Positions 1-9,291 of a stretch of 64,000 nt of DNA are shown one piece after another. The translations under genes and the position numbers were made by a program. This DNA is from Anthracocystis setariae (lineage: Eukaryota > Basidiomycota > Ustilaginomycetes > Ustilaginales > Ustilaginaceae). The notes below the pieces were generated by a model that did not search any database, was not told where the DNA came from, and saw only the letters and a list, made by a program, of their open reading frames with translations. The stretch lies in the NCBI GenBank assembly GCA_928724745.1, contig CAKMXJ010000007.1:682001-746000 (forward strand). The letters run 5' to 3'. Every line of letters starts with the position of its first letter. Positions within the stretch are counted from its first letter, which is position 1.

Positions 1-350
1 CTGCCATTACGATCGAGCGCCAATATGAACCGAAGCCCAAGATGAGTGTGGATGCCGAGCGAAGCAGAAGCGGCACTCAAAGGGCGATGGTCGTCGAACG
101 TAGGTATCGGAATGTGGGAGCGTGTAGAAGATTGTTACTGTTCAGTAGTGTACTGGTAGAGAAATAAGGTAAAGAGCAAGGACGAGAGGAACACTCTTGT
201 CTGCGTGTTGCAGCCACACGCACGGACGCGGCTAAAATGCGGCTGTTGCACTGTATTGTGCCACCTTGCCGAGATTCGGATTTGACCGTACGGGGGATTG
301 GACCCTCGCGTGTTTAGACCAAAGTGGTAGAAGTGGGAGCAGAGCAGAGC
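1..350. other. Intergenic left edge
   Basis: No gene can be supported here. The stretch lies upstream of the prefoldin gene and probably includes promoter DNA; no open frame of note and no RNA gene was seen. Confidence 0.5.
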
Positions 351-375
351 ACATTACATTACATTACATTACATT
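351..375. repeat. (ACATT)5 microsatellite
   Basis: Five tandem copies of the pentamer ACATT, about 155 bases upstream of the prefoldin ATG. Confidence 0.9.
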
Positions 376-529
376 GGTCTCGCGCGAAAGAGCGTTTTGG
401 AAGGATGCGTTGCGATGTTGGAATAATTGAGGCAAAAGCAACACTCCACCTTCCAACACTTTGCCTTGTCACATCTCACCGCCAACTACACTATATCCAT
501 CTGTGAAGCTGCACACGACCGCGGTCGAC

Positions 530-1038
530 ATGTCGTCTTCAACAACATCAGCCATTGCAGGTCCATCCCAGTCACGCGTAGAGACCAACTCGCGTGGCAT
601 CCCGCATGCTCCTTTCATTGTAAGTCCGATTCCCACGCTCTCTTTTCCTCTCGGCTTTAGACCGACCGGCTAACGCGATACATTCGTTTCACGGTTCGTT
701 TCCGACAGTCAAATGTGCAAGAATACCTCGGTGGCCCCGACGAAGAAGTGGAACCGACGCTGAAAAAGTTTCAAGAAACCATGAGCAAGTACAAGTTCAT
801 GGAACTCAATACCGCCCAACGTCGTCGAGGTCTTGAAGAAAAGATTCCCGACATCCGCAAAACGCTTCAGATGGTCAACTTCTTGAAACATAAAAAGCAC
901 GACGCCGATGATGATGAACCGATAGAGACCACGTTCGAGTTGAACGACACCTTGTTTGCCAAGGGCAAATTGGATCCTGTTGATACTGTGCATCTGTGGC
1001 TTGGTGTAAGTCTCTCGCCCCTCTTATTTCCCTCTCTT

Positions 1039-1074
<36 letters not shown>

Positions 1075-1459
1075 CTCACATACTAATGATACGTGATCAT
1101 TTCATTCTACTGTTTTTGACCTTCTGATTGCACAGGCGAATGTGATGCTCGAATACCCCCTCGAAGAGGCCATCTCCCTCCTTACCTCCAAGCTCGCCGG
1201 AGCCGAAAAGTCTCTGGCAGCATCCAAAGAAGATCTCGACTTCTTGCGCGAGCAGATCACAATCATGGAAGTCAACACAGCGAGAGTACACAACTGGGAT
1301 GTCAAGAGAAGGAGGGAGAGGAGAGAGCAGCTTGAGAAAGAGGGCATCACGGAGGATTCCAAACAAGCCTTGTGAGTGCTCTCTCTCTCTTTTCCCCCTC
1401 GCTCCCCGCTACTTTGTAACAACCAACCAATCAAAGTTTACAGAGACGATTTGGCGTAG
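530..1459 (+). CDS. PAC10: Prefoldin subunit 3 (VBP1/Pac10 family)
   Basis: Alpha-type subunit of the cytosolic prefoldin hexamer, which hands nascent actin and tubulin to the CCT chaperonin. Exons read 530-619, 709-1005 and 1136-1371, all with GT/AG borders, followed by either 1444-1459 (ending LDDLA) or read-through to the TGA at 1373-1375. The spliced form is 212 residues, close to the usual ~200. Family signs are the N-terminal GIPHAPFI and LGGPDEEVEPTLKKFQE, the central hairpin ending VHLWLGANVMLEYPLEEA, and the C-terminal helix with EDLDFLREQITIMEVNTARVHNWDVK. The ATG at 530 is the first in frame with the conserved N-terminus. Intron 2 holds a CT microsatellite. The last donor (GTGAGT at 1372) can also join the downstream phosphatase in frame; see findings. 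Identity is secure; the 3' end is uncertain. Confidence 0.9.
1040..1071. repeat. (CT)n microsatellite in intron 2
   Basis: Roughly 15 CT units in the second intron of the prefoldin gene, forming an unusually long pyrimidine tract upstream of the acceptor at 1135. Confidence 0.85.
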
Positions 1460-1528
1460 CGTGGTGGAGCAGTATGACTGAAGCTCATCCTTTTGCCGAT
1501 ACGGTCCCTTTTTTCGTTGTGTGCACAG

Positions 1529-2447
1529 GGGCGGGTGGTTGAAGGATGACAGGGATGAAGCAAGGCAATGGACGAGCAAGGCAAGGCGGGAGGGAAGCGA
1601 TGCGACTGAGCGTGCTTACCATTACAAGGAGAACAGCCAAGCTGGGGCGCAAGTCGAGAACAACGAGGTTACTGCATTGGTGTCTGTGACACCAGCTACG
1701 GCGGAACAAATAGCATCACAGCAGTCTAGCGAATTGTCGCAGGAAACTCCTGGAGCAGTCAAACCATCTTCTAAGGATGCTGGCGCCATCGAACCTCCTG
1801 CGGCCAAGACGACCGCCCTGCTACCTCCTACTTCTACTCCGCCGAATCCCTTCCAGCAAACCGCCCATGGCTCTAAGAAACCAACCGAAACCCCGAGCAC
1901 CCCTCTGCCGACTCCGTCCAATGTTGTCACGCATGTCCCACCGTTCAATTCTCCGATCCACGACCTCCATTCGTCGTCGGCGCTGATCGTTCCGCCTCTG
2001 AACTTCTCCATGGTGTCGCGTGGCATCTACCGATCGGGCCACCCAAACGAGCGAAACTTTGAATTCCTTCGACGCCTGTCCCTCCGCTCCGTACTCTACC
2101 TCGGCACCGAAGACTATCGTAGCAACATGACCAATTGGGCCACTTCGCAAGGCATCCAGATCTTCCACCTGCGTCTAGCCATCAACAAGGAACCCACTGC
2201 CGAGATGGACGAAGCCGACGTAGTCAAGGCACTCGAATTGATCCTGAAGCCCGACAACTGGCCCATCTTGATCCACTGCAATAAGGGCAAGTACAGGGTA
2301 GGGTGTATTGTGGGCTTGATTCGAAGGTTGCAGGGCTGGAGCCATACGAGCATTTTTGAGGAGTACAGTAGGTTTGCAGGGATGAAGGTGGGTGATTTGG
2401 AGTTCATCGAGGTTTTCGATCTGAGCAAGGTGTCTCTCACTGCCTGA
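1529..2447 (+). CDS. SIW14: Siw14/Oca-type atypical dual-specificity phosphatase
   Basis: Predicted PFA-DSP phosphatase; yeast Siw14 removes the beta-phosphate from inositol pyrophosphates. The C-terminal ~150 residues carry the family core: PPLNFSMVSRGIYRSGHP, NFEFLRRLSLRSVLYLG, then the CX5R signature HCNKGKYRVG (catalytic Cys codon 2277-2279), then GWSHTSIFEEYSRFAG. The N-terminal ~150 residues are Ser/Thr/Pro-rich and probably disordered. The frame is open back to 1482 but contains no ATG before 2010, and starting at 2010 would cut into the core. A strong polypyrimidine acceptor ends at 1528, so the start must lie on an upstream exon. The only in-frame partner I found is the prefoldin exon ending at 1371. 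Function is secure by family; the 5' end is unresolved. It converges with the next gene, 98 bases away. Confidence 0.85.
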
Positions 2448-2545
2448 CTTACCCTCATTGGAGATATTCGCATAAGTGCTGTGGTTAGCAATGGAACAAG
2501 CTTCTGCGGTAGATACGATGGGAACCCTGGAAGAGGGAAGAATGC

Positions 2546-4396
2546 CTAGAACCAGACTTGGATCCATCTCCTCTGTTTCGAGCCCGGCTGAAGTCTACCT
2601 CTTACAGCTTCGAGTATTCGAGCCCTTTGCCATTGCCACATCTCCACCTTGCCTGATGATCTTGGACATCGCACATACTCCATCGACACTGCTTGACGCT
2701 TTTCCTGGTTCGTGACGATGCTATTGTTCGCACTGGTATCGGACATGTGAGATATGATGGCGGGACGAATGGCTCCCTTGGTATAGTCGCAGAAGGTGAC
2801 ACGTGAGGGTTGTCTCGTTGGATTCGCGAAAAGGTCGAAAGGATCTGGGCGGATAGTATCGGTGGGTGTGTCGGCAAGGGTAGCTTCTGGCAAGGCGGCG
2901 TTGATGCGCATGGCGCGTTGGGAATGGTTGGCGTGCCAAGTGGCGATGTGGTTACCGGCTTCTCGTCCGGAGAAATCGCGGCTCTCCGTGTAGTCGTCTC
3001 TGTGGTGGGGATCAGCCAAGGCCTCACATCCCACGAGCAGGAGATTCTCCAAGCTCGGCCAAGCAATGTTGGAAGGCGTGGCCCAAGAGACGCCGAGGAT
3101 CGCATCGGCCGAAATCCATCGACAGAAACTGAGATCGAGCATTCTCAGCTTTGCGAGGCTTCGACTGATTTTGCGTAGGAAGACAGCTGATCTCTGATAA
3201 TCCACTTCGGTGCTATGGGTCGATGAAGCGAGGTTGGAGCCTGCGAGACTGAGCATTTCTAGATTAGGTAGCTTTGAGAGAAGCGCGAGCAACGATTCTG
3301 AGTCGAGAGAAACTGAGTTGGAAGACGATGGTGATGAGAGCGGGGAGCTATTCCAGCCAGCTAAGCTGAGCACGCGGAGGGAAACGCCCATGTAGTCATT
3401 GCCGAACGATAGCATGCGGAGTAGGATCCGAGGAGAGACAGTCGCGAACGACAGGTCAAGCGCGACGAGACCGCCTCCTCCGTCTGCCGTGTCAGTGGAC
3501 GCTCTGTACGCTTTGTTTGCGGCATCATTTTTAACATCCGAGTCCCAATCTTGCGTCGACTCAGCTTCATCGTGGTCATCTTGTTTGTTGGTGTGTGATG
3601 ATGGCCCATGCTTGCCCGCTTCAATGAGAGCCTGTGCCGTCCAAGCGCTCAGAGGCCGTTCAGTGGCAGCGAGACGTCCACAGAGCTCCATCATGCGCAA
3701 CCGCATATGCTTCGGCAAGTATTCGAGTATCTCTCGAAGTTGTTCTCCGTCCATGTCGGGTGTGTGCAAAGGCCCCTTGCCTTTACCGCGTCCGCGTCCG
3801 GAGAGCGATGGGCGATTGATTGTATCGGCTATTACGCACAGTGCCATGTCGCGGAGACCCATTCGTGGTCTGCATTTGCTGAATTCCTCCGTTTCATCAC
3901 AGAAGTGTCGTAAACCAGCGCATATGGTTGCATGTTGAGCTCGGTCTTTGCGTATCTCCATCTGCTCGTTCGTGAAAGCAGACTTACCGGCTCCTACCGT
4001 GCTGCGAATCAGCTCCTGCAACCGCGCTGCATCGAAGAATCCGGCGGTTCCCCTCCTTATGCTAAGACGTACAAAGTCGTCCCTCCAAGATTCGGGTGGT
4101 ATCGGGCCGGCGACCTGTCTGCCTAGCTGGCTTTTCCTCGATCTCTGCTCTCGCTCTCGCTGTGCTTGCTCAATGGACGAAAGAAAAACCAGACCGGCTC
4201 TGGAGGATGATGGGACTTGAAAGGGTACCGTTTGAGGCACGGACCCCCGTTCGAGTGGTATCTGTTGGGCGTGTCCATCCTGAGCCCGGGCGAGTTTGGC
4301 CTGAAGATTTCGAGATCGACGGAGATCCTCTTCACGGGCACGGGCGAGTCGCTCATTGACGGAGGATTTGGAGGATTCGCCTGAGCCACCAACCAT
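2546..4396 (-). CDS. Uncharacterised LRR-like protein, 616 aa
   Basis: Not recognised by name. The ATG at 4396 gives 616 residues in one exon. The N-terminal ~90 residues are basic and helical with an RLARAREEDLRR stretch. The middle holds LREILEYLPKHMRLRMMELCGRLAAT, resembling an F-box-like or helical scaffold. From about residue 310, leucine-rich repeats appear: LVALDLSFATVSPRILLRML, LRVLSLAGW, LEMLSLAGSNL, LRMLDLSFCRW and LENLLLVGCEAL. That spacing fits irregular LRRs of the RNI/F-box-LRR kind, suggesting a protein-interaction role. There is no signal peptide or membrane span. It converges with the phosphatase gene and shares an intergenic region with annexin on the far side. A substrate-adaptor role is only a guess. 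Confidence 0.6.
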   Translation of the reverse strand: MVGGSGESSKSSVNERLARAREEDLRRSRNLQAKLARAQDGHAQQIPLERGSVPQTVPFQVPSSSRAGLVFLSSIEQAQREREQRSRKSQLGRQVAGPIPPESWRDDFVRLSIRRGTAGFFDAARLQELIRSTVGAGKSAFTNEQMEIRKDRAQHATICAGLRHFCDETEEFSKCRPRMGLRDMALCVIADTINRPSLSGRGRGKGKGPLHTPDMDGEQLREILEYLPKHMRLRMMELCGRLAATERPLSAWTAQALIEAGKHGPSSHTNKQDDHDEAESTQDWDSDVKNDAANKAYRASTDTADGGGGLVALDLSFATVSPRILLRMLSFGNDYMGVSLRVLSLAGWNSSPLSSPSSSNSVSLDSESLLALLSKLPNLEMLSLAGSNLASSTHSTEVDYQRSAVFLRKISRSLAKLRMLDLSFCRWISADAILGVSWATPSNIAWPSLENLLLVGCEALADPHHRDDYTESRDFSGREAGNHIATWHANHSQRAMRINAALPEATLADTPTDTIRPDPFDLFANPTRQPSRVTFCDYTKGAIRPAIISHMSDTSANNSIVTNQEKRQAVSMEYVRCPRSSGKVEMWQWQRARILEAVRGRLQPGSKQRRWIQVWF

Positions 4397-4727
4397 GCTT
4401 CAAGTGTATAGAGAGTCAAGGTAGCTCATTCCGTGTTTGATCGTGATGACAGCGGCGAGGATGGGAAATTACAGGAAGGAGGAAAGTGGTGGTAGCAGAG
4501 GAAAGGTAACGGACGGATTGTGATTTAAGAATTGAGCCCCGCACAGAAAGGTGTGGAGGTCTGCTCCGCGGAACAGAAAGAGGTGCGTGCGCAGATCTTC
4601 AACATTTCCGACTCACGCACAGGAGACGGAGACGATGAGAGATAGAGATACACTACATCAATTGGTATTCGAAGGGTATACAGTACAAGAAGATATACAG
4701 AGCATCTCACACGAAGCGAGAAGGATG

Positions 4728-6047
4728 CTAGGATCCGATCATGGCACAAAGCATTCGCTTGTAGTCACCGCTGGTTTCTCCCTCGACACGGTTCCTAAGC
4801 CCCTTCTTGTGGAACAGCTGTGCGTATGCAGGCTTGACTTGACCTTCGAATCGGGGTCTGTTCCAGTGGAGGCGGGCGATACGGTAGACAAGGCGTTCGT
4901 CCTTTGTACCCATGCCCTTCATGCTGTCCTCGAGCAAGCGAGCATCTCTTGTAACGCCCTGGCCATCGTTCTCGGCGCCATCGACTATGTAACGAAGAGC
5001 ATCGCGCATATGACCCGAGAACTCGGAATCGATCATGCTGGACAGCTTCTTTCGGTGCTGACGGTGGTAAGCCTGTGCGACAGCAGCGAGATGAGGACCG
5101 CTGCGCTGGACGAGGATTCCGCAGATAGCAATCTCGTCGGTGCCCGCACCGCGAGCTGCACTGTGCAGAGCAGCGACATCGGCTTCGACGGCTTGGTGGT
5201 TGATGGGAACATTGTCCTCTTGCCTGACACCTTGCATGGCCATGGTGAACAAGCGCTTGGTCTTGAATGAGAGTTCGTCCTCGACCACCTTCTCGATATC
5301 CTTTCCATAGGTTGCTCGGTAAGCTTGCTTGAGGATGTACATTTCAGAGTTGGTGCGGCAGAGAATGACTTCGTTCAAGAGATCCTCGTGAGTGCCGGCG
5401 CCCTGGCAAGCACGTTTGAGGAGCCAGCAATCGTAGAGAACGGGGCCGAGGACCTTGGCACGCAGGGCGGCCTCGAACCAGCCAGAAGTTTCTTTCTCGA
5501 GGACATGAAGAAGGTCTTTGCCGACGGTGGCTTTGAATGTGTTGCGAAGAGCATCCACTTGGTAGGCATCAAGGGGAGCTAGAGTGGCGATCAGGGCGGC
5601 TTCGTCCGTGCCGAAACCTTTGGTGGCTTTGCGGATCCTTTCCACGTCCTGTGCGGGGTTGTAGCCTGGCGGGGGTGGTGCAGGCATGTTGGGAGGCGGA
5701 GGTGGAACAGGTACACCAAGGTAGAAAGCACCTGCACCCGCTGCTGAACCCGGAGGAGCTGGTGCACCATAGCCCTGTTGAGGAGGCGACACGTAAGCCT
5801 GTTGATGATGCTGATGGTGGTGATGGTGGTGTGGCGGTTGGTGTGGCGGTTGGTGAGGCGGGCCAGGTGGAGGTGCATAACCACCAGCATAGGGAGGCTG
5901 AGGAGGAGGTGCGTAGCCGCCACCGTAACCACCTTGAGGAGGAGGTGCTCCGCCAGGTGGAGCATATGCGCCGTAGCCACCTTGAGGCATGGGAGGTGGT
6001 GCTCCGAAACCTTGAGGTGGAGGATAAGAGTTTTGCTGCCAAGACAT
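4728..6047 (-). CDS. Annexin with long Pro/Gly/Tyr-rich N-terminus
   Basis: Calcium-dependent phospholipid-binding protein of 439 residues. Residues 1-133 are a low-complexity head rich in Pro, Gly, Tyr and Gln with repeated GGYxAPP blocks and a His run at 73-78, like the heads of annexins A7 and A11. Residues 134-439 form four annexin repeats, each opening with the type II calcium loop: KGFGTDEAAL, QGAGTHEDLL, RGAGTDEIAI and KGMGTKDERL. Repeats 1, 3 and 4 keep the GxGT motif well; repeat 2 has His where Asp/Lys is common. The core length of ~305 is normal. The ATG at 6047 and stop at 4728-4730 are clear and no intron is needed. The head is likely disordered and may drive self-association, as in A7/A11; that is inference. 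Confidence 0.93.
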   Translation of the reverse strand: MSWQQNSYPPPQGFGAPPPMPQGGYGAYAPPGGAPPPQGGYGGGYAPPPQPPYAGGYAPPPGPPHQPPHQPPHHHHHHQHHQQAYVSPPQQGYGAPAPPGSAAGAGAFYLGVPVPPPPPNMPAPPPPGYNPAQDVERIRKATKGFGTDEAALIATLAPLDAYQVDALRNTFKATVGKDLLHVLEKETSGWFEAALRAKVLGPVLYDCWLLKRACQGAGTHEDLLNEVILCRTNSEMYILKQAYRATYGKDIEKVVEDELSFKTKRLFTMAMQGVRQEDNVPINHQAVEADVAALHSAARGAGTDEIAICGILVQRSGPHLAAVAQAYHRQHRKKLSSMIDSEFSGHMRDALRYIVDGAENDGQGVTRDARLLEDSMKGMGTKDERLVYRIARLHWNRPRFEGQVKPAYAQLFHKKGLRNRVEGETSGDYKRMLCAMIGS

Positions 6048-6773
6048 CTCGAACGTTAACTAGCTTCGACGTTTGAGATATTGAGACTTTGATGATTTTC
6101 GGCAGAGTAGAGTCGTTCTACGCTTCTTATATGTCAGATGTGAGCTTGCCAGGTCAATCAGCTTGTACGAAGCGCACAGAGACTCCACATCCAGTTGGAC
6201 AGCCGCATCAGCTGAGCTACACAAGTGTACGACATTTGGCTGTAAGCGGAGTAGCAGCTCGTGACGTTCGAGATCGGTGTCTCTTGGCTCTTGCTCCAGG
6301 GCGACAGCCGGCTGATGCTTTTTCTGAGCATGTTTGCTGCGTTTCATTACGCTTTTCTTGGCACAGCCGAGTTAAGCGAGGGCGGTGCCATGGCATCTGC
6401 TCTGCTCTGCTCTGTACTGCCAATAATCTTGGTTTAGTCGTGGCAGTGCGTTAAAGGCAATGCAAAGGACGTCACACGGTCAGTCTGTTGCATTGGATAT
6501 TGCAGTGCAGAAGCCTGCTGACAGCTCAAAATTTGATCGAATTTACTGATTTGCTAGCCCACGTTGATCTGACAATTTTTTATTTCAGGGGCAAATCTTG
6601 GATCGGCACCTTCGCATCCGTGCACGGATCGTTAAGGGACAAGAAGGGTCCTTTCCTCGAATTGGCTTTGTTTCAACGGGACTTTGATCGACTGTGACAC
6701 GATCCACCTCAACTGAAGCTTGCCGTCCAAAACCATCCATCTGGCCCGAAAACTTGGAACGGACAAGTTCAAC
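6048..6773. other. Divergent intergenic region, annexin / alkaline phosphatase
   Basis: About 725 bases between two divergently transcribed genes; presumably both promoters. No RNA gene or conserved ORF was seen. Confidence 0.5.
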
Positions 6774-8669
6774 ATGGTCCGAACTGATTCCAAGCAACCT
6801 CTGCTTGGTGTCACCGCCATCGACCGCACTTTCGAAGATCAGCACCCGCTGACCACCGCACAGAGCCGCAGAGCACGCTGGTTAGCACTGCGACGCTTCC
6901 TCAACCTCTCGGTCGCTGTCCTCCTCGTCCTCTTCTTCTATAATCAATCTATACAGGTACGCTCCTATGTCGGAGATCTGCCCGATGGTGTTTGGCGCTG
7001 GCCGTGGACACCTCGTCCCGTCAAAACAAACATCATCCTGATGATCAGTGACGGATACGGTCCAGCTTCGGTCACTTTCACTCGTCACTTTGCCCAGGCG
7101 CTCGCCAACGATACCGACTACGCCAGCCACTTTCAGCTTCCCCTCGATCAGATCCTTGTCGGAACCCACCGTTCTCGCTCTTCCTCTTCGCTCATCACCG
7201 ACTCGGCTGCGGGCGCAACTGCCTTCTCCTGCGCCACAAAGTCGTACAATGGCGCTATCGCAGTGAGCCCCGATGGCAAGCCGTGTGGCACCGTCTTCGA
7301 AGCTGCCAAACGCAAAGGCTTGTTGACTGGTGTGGTCGTGACTTCGCGTCTCACAGATGCCACGCCCGCTGCCTTCATCTCCCATGCCGCGTCTAGAGCC
7401 GAAGAGCCGTTGATTGCCTCCCAGATGATCGGAGGCGAGCAGAATCCCCTTGGCGAACGCACTCTCGACCTCGCTATCGGAGGCGGAGGCTGTGCTTTCC
7501 TCCCCAACACCACCAGTCTTTCCTGCCGTCAAGACAGCCAAGACACCGTCGACTATGCCAGGAAGCTCGGATGGGATGTTCGTCTCGCGTTCCCCTCGAA
7601 TACCTCGTCCGATGCATTTTACTCTACTTTGACATCCAGCGCCGATCTCTTCCGCGACGAGCCCGAGCTTCCCTTTATGGCACTCCTCTCCCCCGGCAAC
7701 ACGCCTTACGAGATCGACAGGGTCAACATCCCCTCTCCCCTGCCTTTGGATCCGATCAAGCTTTATGCTAAAAAGGCGTTGGATCTTCTTGGTGGATCCA
7801 AGCAGAACGAGAAGGGTTTCATCCTTATGATTGAGGGTTCGCAGATCGATCTGTGTGCTCACAACAACGACCCCGCTTGTCATGGCAGAGAGGCGCTCGC
7901 CTACCATGACGCCATCGCCGAGGTGAAGAAGTGGGTCGATCAGCACAACAACAAATACGAGAAGACACTTATGATCTCGACTTCGGACCATGAAACTGGA
8001 GGTGTCACACTCGGTCGCCAACTCACCCCCGACTATCCCAACTATGCCTACTATCCACAGAGGCTGCTGAACGCTAAACATTCGACGCCTATCCTCACTG
8101 CGGTGCTCATCGATTTCGTCCGTGTTCAAAAGCAAGAGGCACACAGTCGGGGCGGAAAGGTGAGCGACAAGTTGGTCAAGCAGTTTATTCGCGAGAAGAT
8201 CTTGGGCAAGTCAGGATTGGGTTTCGTGGGGGAGGTGCAGGGCGGTGAGCCTACAGAAGGCGAGGTGGATTCAGTGTGGAAGGTTGTCAAGGACGAGATC
8301 CTGGCGTTGGATGCGTCCGTGGAGAGTGATTGGCGTCTGGGCCAGGCATCGAAGCGTGTCAAGGAAACGCTGGTGACTTCGTCTGTTCATCATGTGTTGC
8401 GCCCGTCGGCCGCGGCCATGTCGGGACCCGTGCCTGGTGTCAATCTTGATGGGATTCGAAAGGCTATTTCTGATATTGCGGCGAGGAGGGCCGAGATCGG
8501 GTTTTCGACAAGTGGGCATACAGGTATCGACATCAATGTGTATGCGCATGGTGAAGGGATGCACAAACTGATCGGTAACCAGGATAATACCAACATCGGC
8601 GCTGTGATCAAAGAGATCCTCCATCTCGACCTCGAATCGGTCACTCGCGATCTCAACCAGCACAACTAA
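6774..8669 (+). CDS. PHO8: Vacuolar-type repressible alkaline phosphatase
   Basis: Zinc/magnesium phosphomonoesterase of the Pho8 family, expected as a type II membrane protein of the vacuole. The ATG at 6774 gives 631 residues. A cytosolic N-terminus (1-40) precedes a single hydrophobic segment (~43-58, LNLSVAVLLVLFFY); the rest is lumenal. All catalytic motifs are present: metal ligand Asp93 (ISDGYG), nucleophile Ser144 in TDSAAGATAF, EGSQIDLCAH (E354, D359, H363), STSDHETGG (D405, H406), and a C-terminal SGHTG histidine. N-glycosylation sequons are scattered in the lumenal part. The open frame extends 18 codons upstream to a TTG, but 6774 is the first ATG. It converges with RPL7. Confidence 0.93.
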   Translation: MVRTDSKQPLLGVTAIDRTFEDQHPLTTAQSRRARWLALRRFLNLSVAVLLVLFFYNQSIQVRSYVGDLPDGVWRWPWTPRPVKTNIILMISDGYGPASVTFTRHFAQALANDTDYASHFQLPLDQILVGTHRSRSSSSLITDSAAGATAFSCATKSYNGAIAVSPDGKPCGTVFEAAKRKGLLTGVVVTSRLTDATPAAFISHAASRAEEPLIASQMIGGEQNPLGERTLDLAIGGGGCAFLPNTTSLSCRQDSQDTVDYARKLGWDVRLAFPSNTSSDAFYSTLTSSADLFRDEPELPFMALLSPGNTPYEIDRVNIPSPLPLDPIKLYAKKALDLLGGSKQNEKGFILMIEGSQIDLCAHNNDPACHGREALAYHDAIAEVKKWVDQHNNKYEKTLMISTSDHETGGVTLGRQLTPDYPNYAYYPQRLLNAKHSTPILTAVLIDFVRVQKQEAHSRGGKVSDKLVKQFIREKILGKSGLGFVGEVQGGEPTEGEVDSVWKVVKDEILALDASVESDWRLGQASKRVKETLVTSSVHHVLRPSAAAMSGPVPGVNLDGIRKAISDIAARRAEIGFSTSGHTGIDINVYAHGEGMHKLIGNQDNTNIGAVIKEILHLDLESVTRDLNQHN

Positions 8670-9291
8670 CTTAGAACGCACTCACAGCATCCCGCATCAG
8701 CAATACAACTTCGTCGTCGGGGCACGGAATCTGGACAAGTCCGGGAATCAAAACGCAACCTGTGACACTCGTAAGGTGAGACCGATTCATGGATTGCTGC
8801 TGAGTTCGGAGAGTGATTTTTTGGGAAACATGGAGAAAACATGATTGTAGTGAGGATGGTAAATCGCCGTCCGAGGGTGGTAAGCCCACCGTGTCCAAAG
8901 TGTGTGTGCGTAATAGGGAAAGATATGGGGAAGTATACAAGAGAGCGGTACAAATAAACTTTGAATCACGGCGGCACCCAAGGCGGTGAATCGTTGAACA
9001 GCGCCAAACCCGTGGATGCGTTCTCAGCTCAGCAAATCCATAAGGCACTGAGAACAGCATCCAGCATTGCTATGCGCAACGAGGTCCAACTTTTTGGCAG
9101 GGTTACGTACCCAACATCTTGACTTGAAGCAAGATATCAGGTGGGAATAGGGGAGAGGGACAATGCAAAAGAGGTGATACACGACAAAAGAATCCAAACA
9201 CGAAAACACTGCCCGTCCCAGACCTGGCCCCATCAGTGCTCTATACGATGCAAATGGTGAGACAGATCAAGGAAAGACAATGCTGTCGCGC
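8670..9291. other. Convergent intergenic region
   Basis: Shared 3' region of the alkaline phosphatase and RPL7 genes, 620 bases. No further gene seen. Confidence 0.5.

Noticed and set aside
3900..4060. Possible intron in the LRR-like gene at a GTAAGT
   Set aside because: The donor leaves one base of a codon, and no good downstream acceptor restores the frame; the uninterrupted frame is simpler.
6882..8144. 420-codon minus-strand frame
   Set aside because: Antisense shadow of the alkaline phosphatase catalytic region.
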